NCBI RefSeq assembly: GCF_004103715.1
Contig: NZ_CP035282.1
Span: 2,346,673-2,410,672, forward strand
Reading direction: 5' to 3'
Length of the DNA stretch: 64,000 nt
Origin: Acidilutibacter cellobiosedens
GTDB taxonomy: Bacteria; Bacillota; Clostridia; Tissierellales; Acidilutibacteraceae
Each line of letters starts with the position of its first letter. The stretch's first letter is position 1. The notes under the pieces are model-generated. The model did not search any database. It worked only from the letters and a program-made list of their open reading frames with translations, and was not told the DNA's origin. Both the position numbers and the translations under genes were made by a program. Of the stretch, positions 26,314-36,352 are shown piece after piece.

Positions 26314-27262
26314 TTATCTCATCCTTACCTATCTTTGCAGCTATGCAAATCCAATCATTTGTTTTTTCCGTTTCGATGATTTCAAGGCCGTTTTTTTTGA
26401 AATTTTTCTCTACATATTCCATTTTTTCGCCTATTATTCCCGATGCAACGAATATTCCGTCTTTAGACAGGTAATCCTTAATTGTTTCTGACAACGTCAC
26501 TACTACTTCAGCAACAATATTAGCGACTATAATATCTGCATTTCCATTTATTCCATCTAAAAGATTTCCTTTTTTTATTTCTACAATATTTTCCACATTG
26601 TTAAGTAAAATATTATTATTTGATGACTCAATGGATACCTCATCCAAATCTACTCCGATTACTTTAGAAGCTCCCAATTTTGCACTGACAATACTAAGAA
26701 TACCACTGCCGCAACCTATATCAAATACCTTACAGTCTTTCTTTATATGCTTTTCCAACATTTTAACACACATAATTGTGGTCTCGTGTGTCCCTGTACC
26801 AAAAGCCATTCCCGGGTCCATCTCAACAACTATATCATGTCCTTGTTTCTTATATTCTTCCCAGGTTGGTTTAATGACTATTTTCTCACCTATTTTTTTC
26901 GGTTTATAATATTTTTTCCATGCATCTTCCCAATCCTTTTCATATACCTCCGTTACTGTCATTTCTCCTAAAATTTTGTCTGAATTATACTGGGGAATTT
27001 TCTCAATATTTTGTCTTATCAATTCGATTTTATCAATTAAATCTTCACTTTCAGGAAAATATCCCTTAATAATAACTCCTTCAAAATCATCTTTTATAAG
27101 TGACGGATCAATATAATCCCAGTCCTCATCACTTTTCATGAAATCTAAAACGTCTTGAGGGTCTTCAATGGATAGCCCACCAACTCCCAAATCGTATAAA
27201 ATATTTGAGACTGCCTCTTGAGCTTCCGTAGTAGTTTTAATTTGAACTTCCGTCCATTTCAT
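26306..27262 (-). CDS. prmA: Ribosomal protein uL11 methyltransferase
   Basis: A 318-residue PrmA that trimethylates ribosomal protein uL11. There is an N-terminal uL11-binding domain and a C-terminal SAM domain (VFDIGCGSGILSI, ADIIVANIVAEV). PGMAFGTGTHETT is diagnostic. The frame is open 22 codons upstream, but AGGATGTGAG before the ATG at 27262 gives the normal N-terminus (MKWTEVQI). Confidence 0.95.
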   Translation of the reverse strand: MKWTEVQIKTTTEAQEAVSNILYDLGVGGLSIEDPQDVLDFMKSDEDWDYIDPSLIKDDFEGVIIKGYFPESEDLIDKIELIRQNIEKIPQYNSDKILGEMTVTEVYEKDWEDAWKKYYKPKKIGEKIVIKPTWEEYKKQGHDIVVEMDPGMAFGTGTHETTIMCVKMLEKHIKKDCKVFDIGCGSGILSIVSAKLGASKVIGVDLDEVSIESSNNNILLNNVENIVEIKKGNLLDGINGNADIIVANIVAEVVVTLSETIKDYLSKDGIFVASGIIGEKMEYVEKNFKKNGLEIIETEKTNDWICIAAKIGKDEIIE

Positions 27263-27331
27263 CATCTCACATCCTTTGATCACAGATAAATCTTCCCTTA
27301 TTATATCCATATTTAACTCTTTCGTCAACTA

Positions 27332-27367
27332 AATATAACCAACCCCTATATTGGAATTGGTTATATT
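27332..27367 (-). terminator. Hairpin between dnaJ and prmA
   Basis: AATATAACCAA pairs with TTGGTTATATT around an imperfect inner stem. It lies directly after dnaJ and may give partial termination in the heat-shock operon, as reported for the Bacillus dnaK operon. Confidence 0.55.
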
Positions 27368-27371
27368 GTTT

Positions 27372-28499
27372 TCAATTACCGAAAGCATCTTTTACTTTGT
27401 CGAAAAATCCTTTTTTCTCTCCCCGAATATTTTCTCCTGATTCTTCTGCAAATTCCATTAAAATCTGTTTCTGTTTTTCCGTAAGTTTCCTCGGAACTTC
27501 CACTTTAATTTTAAAATAAAAATCTCCTCTTCCATATCCTCTTACATTAGGAACCCCTTTATTTTTCAACTTAAACTGAGTTCCGGTCTGAGTGCCTTCC
27601 GGGATAACATATTTAATTTTTCCTTCTAAAGTAGGAACCTCTATTTCTGCTCCCAATGCAGATTGGACAAAGGATACCGGTATTTCACAGAAAATATCAT
27701 TTCCTTCTCTCGTAAAAAGCTTATCTTCTCTGACATTTAAATAAACATATAGATCTCCTTCAGGTCCTCCCCGATCCCCGGCTTCTCCTTCGCCTTTAAT
27801 GGAAATTACAGACCCTGTATTTACACCTGCAGGGACTTTTATCTTTATCTTCTTTGTCTTTGTCTCTTTTCCTGTTCCTCCGCAAACATTACATTTTTCT
27901 CTGATTATTTCTCCCGTTCCTCCGCATTCATCACAGGTAGCTACTCTCACAAACTGTCCAAAAGGAGTACTTTGAGTAAATCTAACTTCCCCCGTTCCGT
28001 GACATTTATGGCAGGTCTCCTTACCTGTACCAGGTTTGGCACCTGTACCGTTACAATTGGAACACTTTTGGGTTTTCCTGATTTTAACTTCCTTTTCAGT
28101 CCCAAATACAGCTTCCAAGAAATCTAAATCCAAATTATATCTAAGATCTGCCCCTTTTCTGGGCCCTTGCCGTTTGGTAGAAGATGTGAATCCTCCTCCA
28201 AATGCATCAAATATATCTCCAAATATATCCTCAAATCCTCCAAATCCTTGCCCAAAACCTCCTGTTTGTTGTCCGTTTACTCCTTCTTCCCCGAAGGTAT
28301 CATATCTGCTTCTTTTGTTTGGGTCACTTAAAACTTCATATGCTTCATTTATCTCTTTAAATTTTTGTTCTGCTTCCTTATTATTCGGATTTAAATCAGG
28401 ATGATATTTTTTTGCCAATATTCTGAAGGATTTCTTTATTTCATCTTGAGTAGCATTTTTTGATACATTCAATATCTCATAATAATCTTTTTTTGCCAA
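27372..28499 (-). CDS. dnaJ: Chaperone protein DnaJ
   Basis: A 375-residue type I J-protein. The J domain has HPD at residues 33-35, followed by a Gly/Phe-rich linker, four CxxCxGxG zinc repeats (about residues 145-210) and the C-terminal substrate-binding domains. It stimulates the DnaK ATPase and delivers unfolded protein. It is last in hrcA-grpE-dnaK-dnaJ and is separated from dnaK by a strong hairpin. Confidence 0.98.
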   Translation of the reverse strand: MAKKDYYEILNVSKNATQDEIKKSFRILAKKYHPDLNPNNKEAEQKFKEINEAYEVLSDPNKRSRYDTFGEEGVNGQQTGGFGQGFGGFEDIFGDIFDAFGGGFTSSTKRQGPRKGADLRYNLDLDFLEAVFGTEKEVKIRKTQKCSNCNGTGAKPGTGKETCHKCHGTGEVRFTQSTPFGQFVRVATCDECGGTGEIIREKCNVCGGTGKETKTKKIKIKVPAGVNTGSVISIKGEGEAGDRGGPEGDLYVYLNVREDKLFTREGNDIFCEIPVSFVQSALGAEIEVPTLEGKIKYVIPEGTQTGTQFKLKNKGVPNVRGYGRGDFYFKIKVEVPRKLTEKQKQILMEFAEESGENIRGEKKGFFDKVKDAFGN

Positions 28500-28541
28500 A
28501 TATCTTCACCAACTTTCACAGCTTTATCTTAAATATTGTAT

Positions 28542-28583
28542 CAAAAACCAAAGCTAAATGATACCATTTAGCTTTGGTTTTTG
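28542..28583 (-). terminator. Strong hairpin between dnaK and dnaJ
   Basis: A perfect 19-bp stem with a 4-base loop; arms begin CAAAAACCAAAGC. It lies 4 bases after the dnaK stop. The 3' arm ends in GGTTTTTG, so it may terminate part of the transcripts or stabilise the dnaK mRNA end and lower dnaJ relative to dnaK. Confidence 0.7.
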
Positions 28584-28587
28584 AAAA

Positions 28588-30444
28588 TTATTTTTTATTA
28601 TCTTTCTTATCATCATCATCCACTACTTCATAATCAGCGTCAACTACATCATCCTTTTTCTCACCGTCGCCGCTACTGCTCTGTGTTCCTTGATTGGTTT
28701 GGTTTTTGGAAGCTTGCTCATACATCTTCTGAGATACTGAATAAAATGCGGTAGTCAATTCTTCTGATTTTTTCTTTATCTCATCATTATCGGTTCCTTC
28801 AAGGGCTTTTTTAAGTTCTTGTAACTTTCCTTCTATTTTTGTTTTTTCATCTTGAGAAATCTTTCCTTCCATATCTTTCATGGTTTTCTCTGTCTGGTAC
28901 ACTAAGCTATCCGCATTATTTCTAATTTCAATTCCTTCCTTTTTCTTCTTATCCTCTTCCGAAAACCTTTCCGCTTCTTTTACTTTCTTCTTTATTTCAT
29001 CTTCATTAAGATTAGTTGAGGCGGTAATGGTAATTCTCTGTTCTTTACCTGTTCCCAAATCCTTTGCGCTGACATTTACAATACCGTTAGCATCAATATC
29101 AAAAGTAACTTCTATCTGAGGAACTCCTCTTGGTGCCGGAGGTATACCGCTTAATTGGAATCTCCCCAATGTAACATTGTCTGCTGCCATAGGTCTTTCT
29201 CCCTGCAGAACATGAATATCTACAGCAGTCTGCCCATCTGCGGCCGTAGTAAACACCTGGCTTTTTCTCGTAGGTATCGTTGTATTTCTTTCAATAAGTT
29301 TGGTTGATACTCCTCCCATTGTTTCAATTCCAAGGGATAAGGGGGTAACATCCAAAAGAAGCAAGTCTTTAACATCTCCGCTTAACACTCCGCCTTGTAT
29401 AGCAGCTCCTACAGCTACACATTCATCAGGATTTACTCCTTTGCTGGGATCTTTTCCTATAAGCTTTTTAACTGCTTCCTGAACAGCAGGTGTTCTTGAC
29501 GAACCCCCTACCAATAAAACTTTATTTATATCATTGGGAGATAATTTAGCATCCTCTAATGCCAATCTTGTCGGCTCAAGAGTTTTTTCAACTAATTCTC
29601 TGGTCAACTCGTCAAATTTAGCTCTCGTTATATCCATAGTAAGGTGAAGAGGTCCCGATTGAGACATAGTAATAAACGGAAGATTAATATTGGTAGTAAC
29701 TACGCTCGAAAGTTCTTTCTTCGCTTTTTCGGCAGCCTCTTTCAATCTTTGTAATGCCATTTTGTCATTTCTTAAATCAATGCCGTGTTCCTTTTTAAAT
29801 TGTTCTGCTATATAATCCATTAAAATCTGGTCAAAATCGTCTCCGCCGAGATGATTATTTCCTCTCGTTGCTATAACTTCAAACACTCCATCTCCAAGTT
29901 CCAATATGGATACATCAAATGTTCCTCCACCTAAGTCAAATACCATTATCTTCTGGTGTTCTAATTCTTTATCCATTCCATAAGCCAAAGCTGCAGCCGT
30001 AGGCTCGTTTATAATTCTCTTAACATTTAATCCTGCAATTCTTCCGGCATCCTTTGTTGCCTGTCTTTGGCTGTCCGTAAAATATGCAGGAACGGTAATT
30101 ACTGCATCCGTTACCTTCTCACCCAAATAATTTTCTGCATCTGTTTTTAATTTTTGTAAAATCATAGCCGATATATCCTGAGGGGTATAATTTTTACCAT
30201 CGATATTAACGGTATAATCACTCCCCATTTTTCTCTTTATAGACATTATGGTTCTGTCCGGATTTGTAATAGCCTGTCTTTTAGCTGTTTCACCAATTAA
30301 TCTTTCTCCGTCTTTTGTAAATGCAACTATAGAGGGAGTTGTTCTGTTTCCTTCGGCATTAGCTATTACTACTGTTTCTCCTCCTTCCATCACCGCTACA
30401 CATGAATTTGTGGTTCCTAAGTCAATTCCTATTATCTTTCCCAT
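28588..30444 (-). CDS. dnaK: Chaperone protein DnaK (Hsp70)
   Basis: A 618-residue Hsp70. The ATPase domain starts [17 protein letters not shown], with [14 protein letters not shown] and [14 protein letters not shown]. The substrate-binding domain and lid follow, ending in an Asp/Lys-rich tail. It folds proteins with DnaJ and GrpE. It lies 30 bases downstream of grpE behind AAGGAGG. Confidence 0.98.
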   Translation of the reverse strand: MGKIIGIDLGTTNSCVAVMEGGETVVIANAEGNRTTPSIVAFTKDGERLIGETAKRQAITNPDRTIMSIKRKMGSDYTVNIDGKNYTPQDISAMILQKLKTDAENYLGEKVTDAVITVPAYFTDSQRQATKDAGRIAGLNVKRIINEPTAAALAYGMDKELEHQKIMVFDLGGGTFDVSILELGDGVFEVIATRGNNHLGGDDFDQILMDYIAEQFKKEHGIDLRNDKMALQRLKEAAEKAKKELSSVVTTNINLPFITMSQSGPLHLTMDITRAKFDELTRELVEKTLEPTRLALEDAKLSPNDINKVLLVGGSSRTPAVQEAVKKLIGKDPSKGVNPDECVAVGAAIQGGVLSGDVKDLLLLDVTPLSLGIETMGGVSTKLIERNTTIPTRKSQVFTTAADGQTAVDIHVLQGERPMAADNVTLGRFQLSGIPPAPRGVPQIEVTFDIDANGIVNVSAKDLGTGKEQRITITASTNLNEDEIKKKVKEAERFSEEDKKKKEGIEIRNNADSLVYQTEKTMKDMEGKISQDEKTKIEGKLQELKKALEGTDNDEIKKKSEELTTAFYSVSQKMYEQASKNQTNQGTQSSSGDGEKKDDVVDADYEVVDDDDKKDNKK

Positions 30445-30474
30445 GTATTATTTACCTCCTTAAATTGATTTCGT

Positions 30475-31089
30475 TTATTTAGCTATCTTAACCATACTTG
30501 GCCTTAAAACTTTATCCTTTAGCATATATCCCTTTTGAAATACTTCAATTATGCTTCCTTCTTCATAATTTTCATTTTCTTCTTGACAAACTGCATGGTG
30601 ATAATTGGGATCAAATTTTTCCTTTAAACAGGAAATTTCCTTTAATCCATTTTTTTTCAAAATCTTTAACAGTTCATTATAAATTATTTCAACTCCTTTA
30701 TAAAAAGAATCCTCTTTATTTTCTATAGTAACCAAGGCTCTTTCAAAATCATCCAATACCGGAAGAATACTCGTTATTATATCTTCAGCGGCATAAGAAA
30801 TTATACTTTCTTTCTCCTTTTCACTTCTTTTTTTGTAATTCATAAAGTCTGCTTGAAGTCTGACAAATTTATCAGTAAGCTCTTTAATATTCTTATCCCT
30901 TTCTTGAATGCCTTTATCCTTTTCTTCGATTTCCTTTTTCATATCCTGCAATATTTTTTTCCCTTGTTCTTTCTCCTCATGTTTTTTCTTTCCTTTTTCC
31001 TCCGCTTTTTCTTCTTTTAAATTATCTTCATCCTCGTTTACCGCTTTCTGAGTTAATTCATCTTCCTTAGCTTTCTCATTTTTTTCCAT
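30475..31089 (-). CDS. grpE: Nucleotide exchange factor GrpE
   Basis: A 204-residue GrpE that releases ADP from DnaK. The first 75 residues are a very charged Glu/Lys coiled coil, then the conserved core (FVRLQADFMNYKKRSEKEKE) and the C-terminal beta domain (PNYHHAVCQEEN, VLRPSMVKIAK). GAGGTG precedes the ATG. It is the second gene of the CIRCE-controlled operon. Confidence 0.96.
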   Translation of the reverse strand: MEKNEKAKEDELTQKAVNEDEDNLKEEKAEEKGKKKHEEKEQGKKILQDMKKEIEEKDKGIQERDKNIKELTDKFVRLQADFMNYKKRSEKEKESIISYAAEDIITSILPVLDDFERALVTIENKEDSFYKGVEIIYNELLKILKKNGLKEISCLKEKFDPNYHHAVCQEENENYEEGSIIEVFQKGYMLKDKVLRPSMVKIAK

Positions 31090-31133
31090 CAGATCACCTC
31101 TTCCTATATATCAATAATACAAAAACTCCTTAA

Positions 31134-32171
31134 TTATTTTTGAAAATACTTATCGAGTATTTCGCTTATATTAAGGGATAAAAGATTTACAGCATTTATT
31201 GTATTAATGTAATCCATTCTTGTCGGCCCTATAACGCCTATTTTCCCAACGGTATTTCCATCAAACTTGTAAGTAGCCGTAATCAAGCTGCAGTCTTTAA
31301 GCTCATCATAAGAATTTTCATCACCAATTGTAATTTCAATATCGTTATAGAAATCTTTCAACAATATACCCACCATCAAGTCCTTGTCTTCAATAAAAGA
31401 CAAAAGTGTTTTAGCTTTTGCTATGTCCTTGTATTCCGGAAAATTAAATATATTCATCATACCATCAGCAAAAATCTCCACGTCTTCAATTTCGTCCAAA
31501 GACTGATTTATAATAGGTATAATATTTCCCACCACATTTCTGAAATCGTATAATTCTTTAAGCATAACAGTATCTATTTCCCTTGAAACTTTATCTAATG
31601 TTAATCCTTTAAGTTTTGAATTCAGAAAATTCGATATAGCTGTCAACTGTTCCTCCGAAATATTTTCCTCCATTTTAAAAATAGTGTTTCTAACAATCCC
31701 AGAATCATTTACTATTATAATCAGTATTTCATTGTTATCTATTGGAATTAATTGAATATGCTTTAAAGTGCTTTGATTGATCTGAGGTGTTATAGCAATT
31801 GAAGTATAGTTAGTTATTTTAGATAATATTTTTGCCGAATTCTGAATCAGTTGATCAATTTCCATAACTTCCTTCATTAAATTGTTTTTGATCTCCGCTT
31901 TTTCCCGTGAATCAATATCAGATCTTATATTTTTCATCAAAGTATCGACATATAATCTATAAGCCTTATCAGACGGAATTCTCCCTGCAGAAGTATAGGG
32001 TTTATTCAAATATCCCAGTTCTTCTAAGTCTGACATCTCATTCCTGATGGTGGCAGAGCTGACTCCAAGATTATATTTTTTTGAAATCGTTCTTGAACCA
32101 ATAGGCTCTCCATTAGTGATATAGCTGCTAATAATGGCATAAAGTACTTTAAGCTTTCTATCATCTAACAT
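31134..32171 (-). CDS. hrcA: Heat-inducible transcription repressor HrcA
   Basis: A 345-residue HrcA with an N-terminal winged helix (GEPIGSRTISKKYNLGVSSATIRNEM), a GAF-like domain and a dimerisation insert. It represses class I heat-shock genes by binding CIRCE and is kept active by GroEL. A perfect CIRCE lies 38 bases upstream of its start, so the operon is autoregulated. Confidence 0.97.
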   Translation of the reverse strand: MLDDRKLKVLYAIISSYITNGEPIGSRTISKKYNLGVSSATIRNEMSDLEELGYLNKPYTSAGRIPSDKAYRLYVDTLMKNIRSDIDSREKAEIKNNLMKEVMEIDQLIQNSAKILSKITNYTSIAITPQINQSTLKHIQLIPIDNNEILIIIVNDSGIVRNTIFKMEENISEEQLTAISNFLNSKLKGLTLDKVSREIDTVMLKELYDFRNVVGNIIPIINQSLDEIEDVEIFADGMMNIFNFPEYKDIAKAKTLLSFIEDKDLMVGILLKDFYNDIEITIGDENSYDELKDCSLITATYKFDGNTVGKIGVIGPTRMDYINTINAVNLLSLNISEILDKYFQK

Positions 32172-32208
32172 TTTACCACCTCAAATATTTTTAAGATATT
32201 AATATTTA

Positions 32209-32235
32209 TTAGCACTCTTATCTGTTGAGTGCTAA
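32209..32235 (-). promoter_or_regulatory. CIRCE operator
   Basis: A perfect TTAGCACTC-N9-GAGTGCTAA inverted repeat, the known HrcA binding site. It lies about 14 bases downstream of the hrcA -10 box, within the 5' end of the transcript. Confidence 0.97.
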
Positions 32236-32248
32236 TACTTACGATTTA

Positions 32249-32277
32249 AAATTATCACTACTTATACATTTTGTCAA
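32249..32277 (-). promoter_or_regulatory. SigA-type promoter of hrcA operon
   Basis: On the minus strand: TTGACA (32277-32272), 17-bp spacer, TAATTT (32254-32249), immediately upstream of CIRCE. Confidence 0.88.
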
Positions 32278-32302
32278 TAGGTTTTCAAAAACTTATTGTT
32301 GT

Positions 32303-33439
32303 TTATGGAAGAAAATCTACTTCTACAATATTTGATAAATCCAATCCTCTCTTAGTGAGATAAATTCTATTTTCATTTTCGTATAATAATCCGCCTTTTA
32401 CGTGTCTTTCAATAATTTTCCCATATATTTCTTTTATATCAATTCCAAATCTGCCCAAAAAATTCTTTTTATCTATTCCTCTAATGAGCCTTAACCCTAA
32501 TATGCAATATTCAGCCATCTCCATATCTTTATCTATGACCTCTTCTCCTGACACGGGAAAACTTCCGTTGTCCAAAGAAGATATATATTCTTTAATATCA
32601 GCAAAATTCCAATATCTTTTTCCAAAAATATTGGAATGAGCTCCTATTCCAAGTCCTATATAAGGTTTTAATTCCCAATAAAAAAGATTATGTTTACACT
32701 CATACCCTTTTTTTGCGAAATTGGATATTTCATAGTGTTCATATCCATTGGAAACAAGATACTCCATTCCCTTATGGTACATTGCTCTTTCCAAATCTTC
32801 ATCCGGCAAATTCAGCTTTCCCCTATTATTCAAATCATAAAATTTCGTTCCCTTTTCAACAATGAGTCCGTAAAAGGATAAATGAGTGGGCTCTAATTTT
32901 ATTACTTCCTTCAGAGTATATATGACATCTTCTAAAGTCTGAAAGGGCAATCCAAACATTAAATCCAGATTCACATTATTAAAACCTAAATTCCTTACTA
33001 AATCATAATTTTTATAAAAGTCTTCTGTATTATGAATTCTGCCTAATATTTTCAGCAAATTATCATTTAAAGTCTGAACTCCCATGCTTATCCTATTTAT
33101 ACCCGATTCCCTATATCTTACTAATTTTTCTTTATCAAGGGTTTTAGGATTGGTTTCTATCGTAACTTCCTTTAATTCATTTGTATCAAAATATTTATAT
33201 ATGCCATCCATTATTTTTTCAATATATATACTGTTAATTGATGAAGGAGTCCCTCCGCCGATAAATACGGTATTTAGCTTAAACTTTTTGCCAACAGAGG
33301 AATAAAGCCGAATTTCTTTTACTAAAGCATCTGTATATTTTTCAACATAATCAAATTTATTGGGAAAAGAAATGAAATCACAATAATTGCATTTCTTTAA
33401 ACAAAAGGGAATGTGTACATATAACGCTAAATCATCCAT
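32303..33439 (-). CDS. hemW: Radical SAM heme chaperone HemW
   Basis: A 378-residue HemN-like radical SAM protein. The N-terminus LYVHIPFCLKKCNYCDF carries the CxxxCxxC cluster motif without the extra upstream cysteine of true HemN. GGGTPSSI, and MGVQTLNDNLLKILGR further on, fit HemW, which inserts heme into target proteins. It lies between lepA and hrcA, as in Bacillus. GGGGGT precedes the ATG. Confidence 0.93.
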   Translation of the reverse strand: MDDLALYVHIPFCLKKCNYCDFISFPNKFDYVEKYTDALVKEIRLYSSVGKKFKLNTVFIGGGTPSSINSIYIEKIMDGIYKYFDTNELKEVTIETNPKTLDKEKLVRYRESGINRISMGVQTLNDNLLKILGRIHNTEDFYKNYDLVRNLGFNNVNLDLMFGLPFQTLEDVIYTLKEVIKLEPTHLSFYGLIVEKGTKFYDLNNRGKLNLPDEDLERAMYHKGMEYLVSNGYEHYEISNFAKKGYECKHNLFYWELKPYIGLGIGAHSNIFGKRYWNFADIKEYISSLDNGSFPVSGEEVIDKDMEMAEYCILGLRLIRGIDKKNFLGRFGIDIKEIYGKIIERHVKGGLLYENENRIYLTKRGLDLSNIVEVDFLP

Positions 33440-33460
33440 CTATTTACCCCCTTAAACTAT

Positions 33461-33525
33461 AGTAAGAAAGCCTTTCTTGAAATTCATTTTACGAAAAGCA
33501 TAAATTGATGAAAATAATGGAACGT
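33461..33525 (+). repeat. Dispersed intergenic repeat, copy C (diverged)
   Basis: Between lepA and hemW. GTAAGAAAGCCTTTCTTGAA and the following ATTCATTTTACG and AAATTGATGAAAATAATGG track copy A with about two-thirds identity by eye. The opening hairpin arm is missing. Confidence 0.45.
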
Positions 33526-33546
33526 ATCAGCCATACATTCCATTTA
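33516..33546 (-). terminator. Hairpin after lepA
   Basis: AATGGA and GTAT pair with ATAC and TCCATT around a short loop, followed by a TTATTTTC stretch on the minus strand. It lies 13 bases after the lepA stop. Confidence 0.55.
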
Positions 33547-33558
33547 AAAATTATAAAT

Positions 33559-35367
33559 TTATTTTTTTTCATCATATTTTAGCACAGATATAAAGGCCTC
33601 CTGAGGTATTTCCACCGAACCTATTTGTCTCATCCTTTTCTTGCCTTCCTTCTGCTTTTCAAGAAGTTTTTTCTTCCTTGTAATATCTCCTCCGTAGCAT
33701 TTAGCTAAAACATCTTTTCTCAAAGCCTTTACCGTTTCCCTGGCGATTATTTTAGAACCGATTGCTGCCTGAATCGGTATGGCGAATTGATGCCTCGGTA
33801 TAACGTCTTTAAGTCTCTCCACAATATATCTTGCCCTCTCATATGCTTTATCTTCGTTGACGATAATAGAAAAGGCATCTACCAGTTCCGAATTTATTAA
33901 TATATCCAATTTAACCAGTTGGGACTCCTTATATCCTTTCAATTCATAATCAAGAGAAGCGTATCCTTTTGTTCTTGATTTTAGAGCATCGAAAAAATCA
34001 TATATTACTTCGTTCAGAGGCATTTCATAATGCATAACCACTCTGTTTTGTTCTATATATTCCATATTTTTAAATATACCTCTTCTGTTCTGGCACAATT
34101 CCATAATTGCTCCCACATATTCGTCGGGAGTCATAATGGATGCATCTACAATGGGTTCTTCCATGTATTCAATTTCCGACGGTTCGGGAAGATTAGTGGG
34201 GTTCTGGATAGTCAACATCTTTCCGTCGCTCTTTTTAATTTTATATATAACGCTCGGAGCTGTAGCTATAAGCCCTAAATTAAATTCCCTCTCAAGCCTC
34301 TCTTGGACTATTTCCATATGAAGAAGCCCTAAAAATCCACATCTGAAACCATAGCCTAAAGCTTGGGAAGTCTCAGGTTCAAAGGTCAGGCTTGCATCGT
34401 TGACCTGAAGCTTTTCCAAGGCATCTTTTATCGTATTGAAATCTTCTCCTTCCGACGGATAAATCCCGCAATAAACCATGGGCACAACTTTTTTGTATCC
34501 CGGAAGGGGCTTTAAAGTTGGATTTTCAACTTCCGTAATGGTATCTCCTACTCTTGCATCTTTCACATTTTTAATACTCGCCGTTACATATCCTACATCT
34601 CCCGCTCTCAGTTTTTCAACAGGAATGTGTTTCGAACCGGTAACTCCCACTTCCGCTACCTCAAAAGTTTTTTCCGTAGACATCATTTTTATATTCATTC
34701 CCGACTCTATGCATCCGTCAAATACTCTTACATATGCGACCACTCCTTTATAGCTGTCATAATAAGAATCGAATATAAGAGCTTTCAGAGGAGCATCTTC
34801 ATCTCCCTTTGGAGGAGAAATATTTTTTACTATTTGTTCTAATACCTTGTCAATATTAATACCTTCCTTCGCAGAAATCAGCGGGGCTTCTTCGCAATCC
34901 AGCCCTATCACGTCTTCCACTTCCTTTTTAACTTCTTCGGGCCTTGCACTTGGCAAATCTATTTTATTTATAACGGGAATAATATCTAAATCTTGGTCTA
35001 AAGCCAAATATACGTTTGCCAAAGTTTGAGCTTCGATTCCCTGAGTTGCATCTACTACAAGTACGGCACCTTCGCAGGCTGCAAGGCTTCTCGATACCTC
35101 ATAATTAAAATCCACATGACCCGGAGTATCTATTAGATTAAGAATATATTCTTCTCCTTTTTTATCTTTATAAATAAGTCTTATTGCTTTTAGTTTTATT
35201 GTAATTCCTCTTTCTCTTTCCAAATCCATGCTATCAAGCATTTGATCATGCATTTCCCTTGCAGTATAAAGTCCTGTAGTTTCAATAAGCCTATCTGCCA
35301 AAGTGGACTTTCCATGATCAATATGTGCGATTATTGAAAAATTTCTTATTCTCTTTTGCCTATCCAT
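33559..35367 (-). CDS. lepA: Elongation factor 4 (LepA)
   Basis: A 602-residue translational GTPase. G motifs: [10 protein letters not shown] (G1), DTPGHVDF (G3), NKIDL (G4). Domain II, the EF-G-like domains and the LepA-specific C-terminal domain ([50 protein letters not shown] with gaps) follow. It acts on stalled or initiating ribosomes. GAGGAGG precedes the ATG. Confidence 0.98.
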   Translation of the reverse strand: MDRQKRIRNFSIIAHIDHGKSTLADRLIETTGLYTAREMHDQMLDSMDLERERGITIKLKAIRLIYKDKKGEEYILNLIDTPGHVDFNYEVSRSLAACEGAVLVVDATQGIEAQTLANVYLALDQDLDIIPVINKIDLPSARPEEVKKEVEDVIGLDCEEAPLISAKEGINIDKVLEQIVKNISPPKGDEDAPLKALIFDSYYDSYKGVVAYVRVFDGCIESGMNIKMMSTEKTFEVAEVGVTGSKHIPVEKLRAGDVGYVTASIKNVKDARVGDTITEVENPTLKPLPGYKKVVPMVYCGIYPSEGEDFNTIKDALEKLQVNDASLTFEPETSQALGYGFRCGFLGLLHMEIVQERLEREFNLGLIATAPSVIYKIKKSDGKMLTIQNPTNLPEPSEIEYMEEPIVDASIMTPDEYVGAIMELCQNRRGIFKNMEYIEQNRVVMHYEMPLNEVIYDFFDALKSRTKGYASLDYELKGYKESQLVKLDILINSELVDAFSIIVNEDKAYERARYIVERLKDVIPRHQFAIPIQAAIGSKIIARETVKALRKDVLAKCYGGDITRKKKLLEKQKEGKKRMRQIGSVEIPQEAFISVLKYDEKK

Positions 35368-35436
35368 ATATAAACTTCCTCCTCAATCTTTGGAAATAAT
35401 CATAAATAATTATAGCAAAGAATTAAATTCATGTAA

Positions 35437-35469
35437 ATTAAAATGACCAACTTCATTGGTCATTTTAAT
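35437..35469 (-). terminator. Terminator of the small gene before lepA
   Basis: A perfect 14-bp stem (ATTAAAATGACCAA and complement) with a 5-base loop, overlapping the stop codon of the upstream small gene and followed by TTTACATG on the minus strand. Confidence 0.6.
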
Positions 35470-35702
35470 GTTAAATAATATTCTTTTCCAAACAAATGAA
35501 TTTCAATTTTTTCCTCTTCTTTTCCAATAAAAAAAATATCACTTTTCTCTCCCCTTAATTGAGAAAAAGAAATATTAACAGCTTTAACTCCGAAATACAA
35601 AAATACAAAAGCACATAAAATTAGACTCATCTTTAGAATAAAATAAGATCTATTTTTCTTTTTACTTTTACTTCTGCTCATCCTCGTTTCCAAATTTATC
35701 AC
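35460..35702 (-). CDS. Small basic single-pass membrane protein of unknown function
   Basis: Up to 80 residues: a basic N-terminus (SRSKSKKKNRS), one membrane helix (about residues 24-42) and a short extracytoplasmic tail. No family recognised. The track-length start is GTG; a TTG three codons later (35693) has GGGTGAT at better spacing and is a good alternative. It lies between lepB and lepA, where Bacillus has yqxA, but is not obviously homologous. Its terminator supports a real transcript. Confidence 0.6.
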   Translation of the reverse strand: MINLETRMSRSKSKKKNRSYFILKMSLILCAFVFLYFGVKAVNISFSQLRGEKSDIFFIGKEEEKIEIHLFGKEYYLTLK

Positions 35703-35737
35703 CCAAATTATTATTGGGTAAATTTAGAATTTTTATA

Positions 35738-36289
35738 CTAATTTAATTTTCCGAACCTATCATCAAAGGGAAAATATCTAAAGTTAGCAATTCCCTTTAT
35801 CGAATCGACGGGAATACATCCAAAATATCTGCTGTCCTTACTTGCTCCCTGTTCTCTATTATCTCCTAAGACAAATACATACCCTTTTGGCACTTCCCAC
35901 TTACTCTTATCATAAGTAAGAGTATAAGAATCTCCTAATATATAATTTTCTTTAAGGACCTTACCATTTAAATATACTTTCCCATCCTTTATTTCAACCG
36001 TATCTCCTGCAATTCCGATTACTCTTTTAATATAATCCTTATTTGCAACATCCGGAGCTTTAAGTACTATAATATTTCCCCTTCTCGGAGATTTAAAATA
36101 CAGAGAGACTTTATCGGTAAATAATCTGTCTTTTTCATATAAAGTAGGATACATAGAACTTCCCAACACATAAGTAGTGTTAAAAACAAAAGACTTTATA
36201 AGCAGTGCTATAACTACTGCAAAAACTATGCTTTTTATCCATTCCATGGCTTCACTCTTTTTATCGTTTTTCCTCTCTTCTTCCATCAT
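35738..36289 (-). CDS. lepB: Signal peptidase I
   Basis: A 183-residue type I signal peptidase that cleaves Sec signal peptides outside the membrane. One N-terminal membrane helix (about residues 17-35), catalytic Ser in GSSMYPTL, catalytic Lys in YIKRVIGIAGD, and GDNREQGASKDSRYFG as the third box. The ATG at 36289 follows GGAGGAATAT. It is placed between spoIIP and lepA, an insertion compared with the Bacillus order. Confidence 0.95.
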   Translation of the reverse strand: MMEEERKNDKKSEAMEWIKSIVFAVVIALLIKSFVFNTTYVLGSSMYPTLYEKDRLFTDKVSLYFKSPRRGNIIVLKAPDVANKDYIKRVIGIAGDTVEIKDGKVYLNGKVLKENYILGDSYTLTYDKSKWEVPKGYVFVLGDNREQGASKDSRYFGCIPVDSIKGIANFRYFPFDDRFGKLN

Positions 36290-36352
36290 ATATTCCTCCA
36301 ATCAATTCTCTTTATATATTATATCATTTTTAAAAATTATTAAAAGCAAAAA

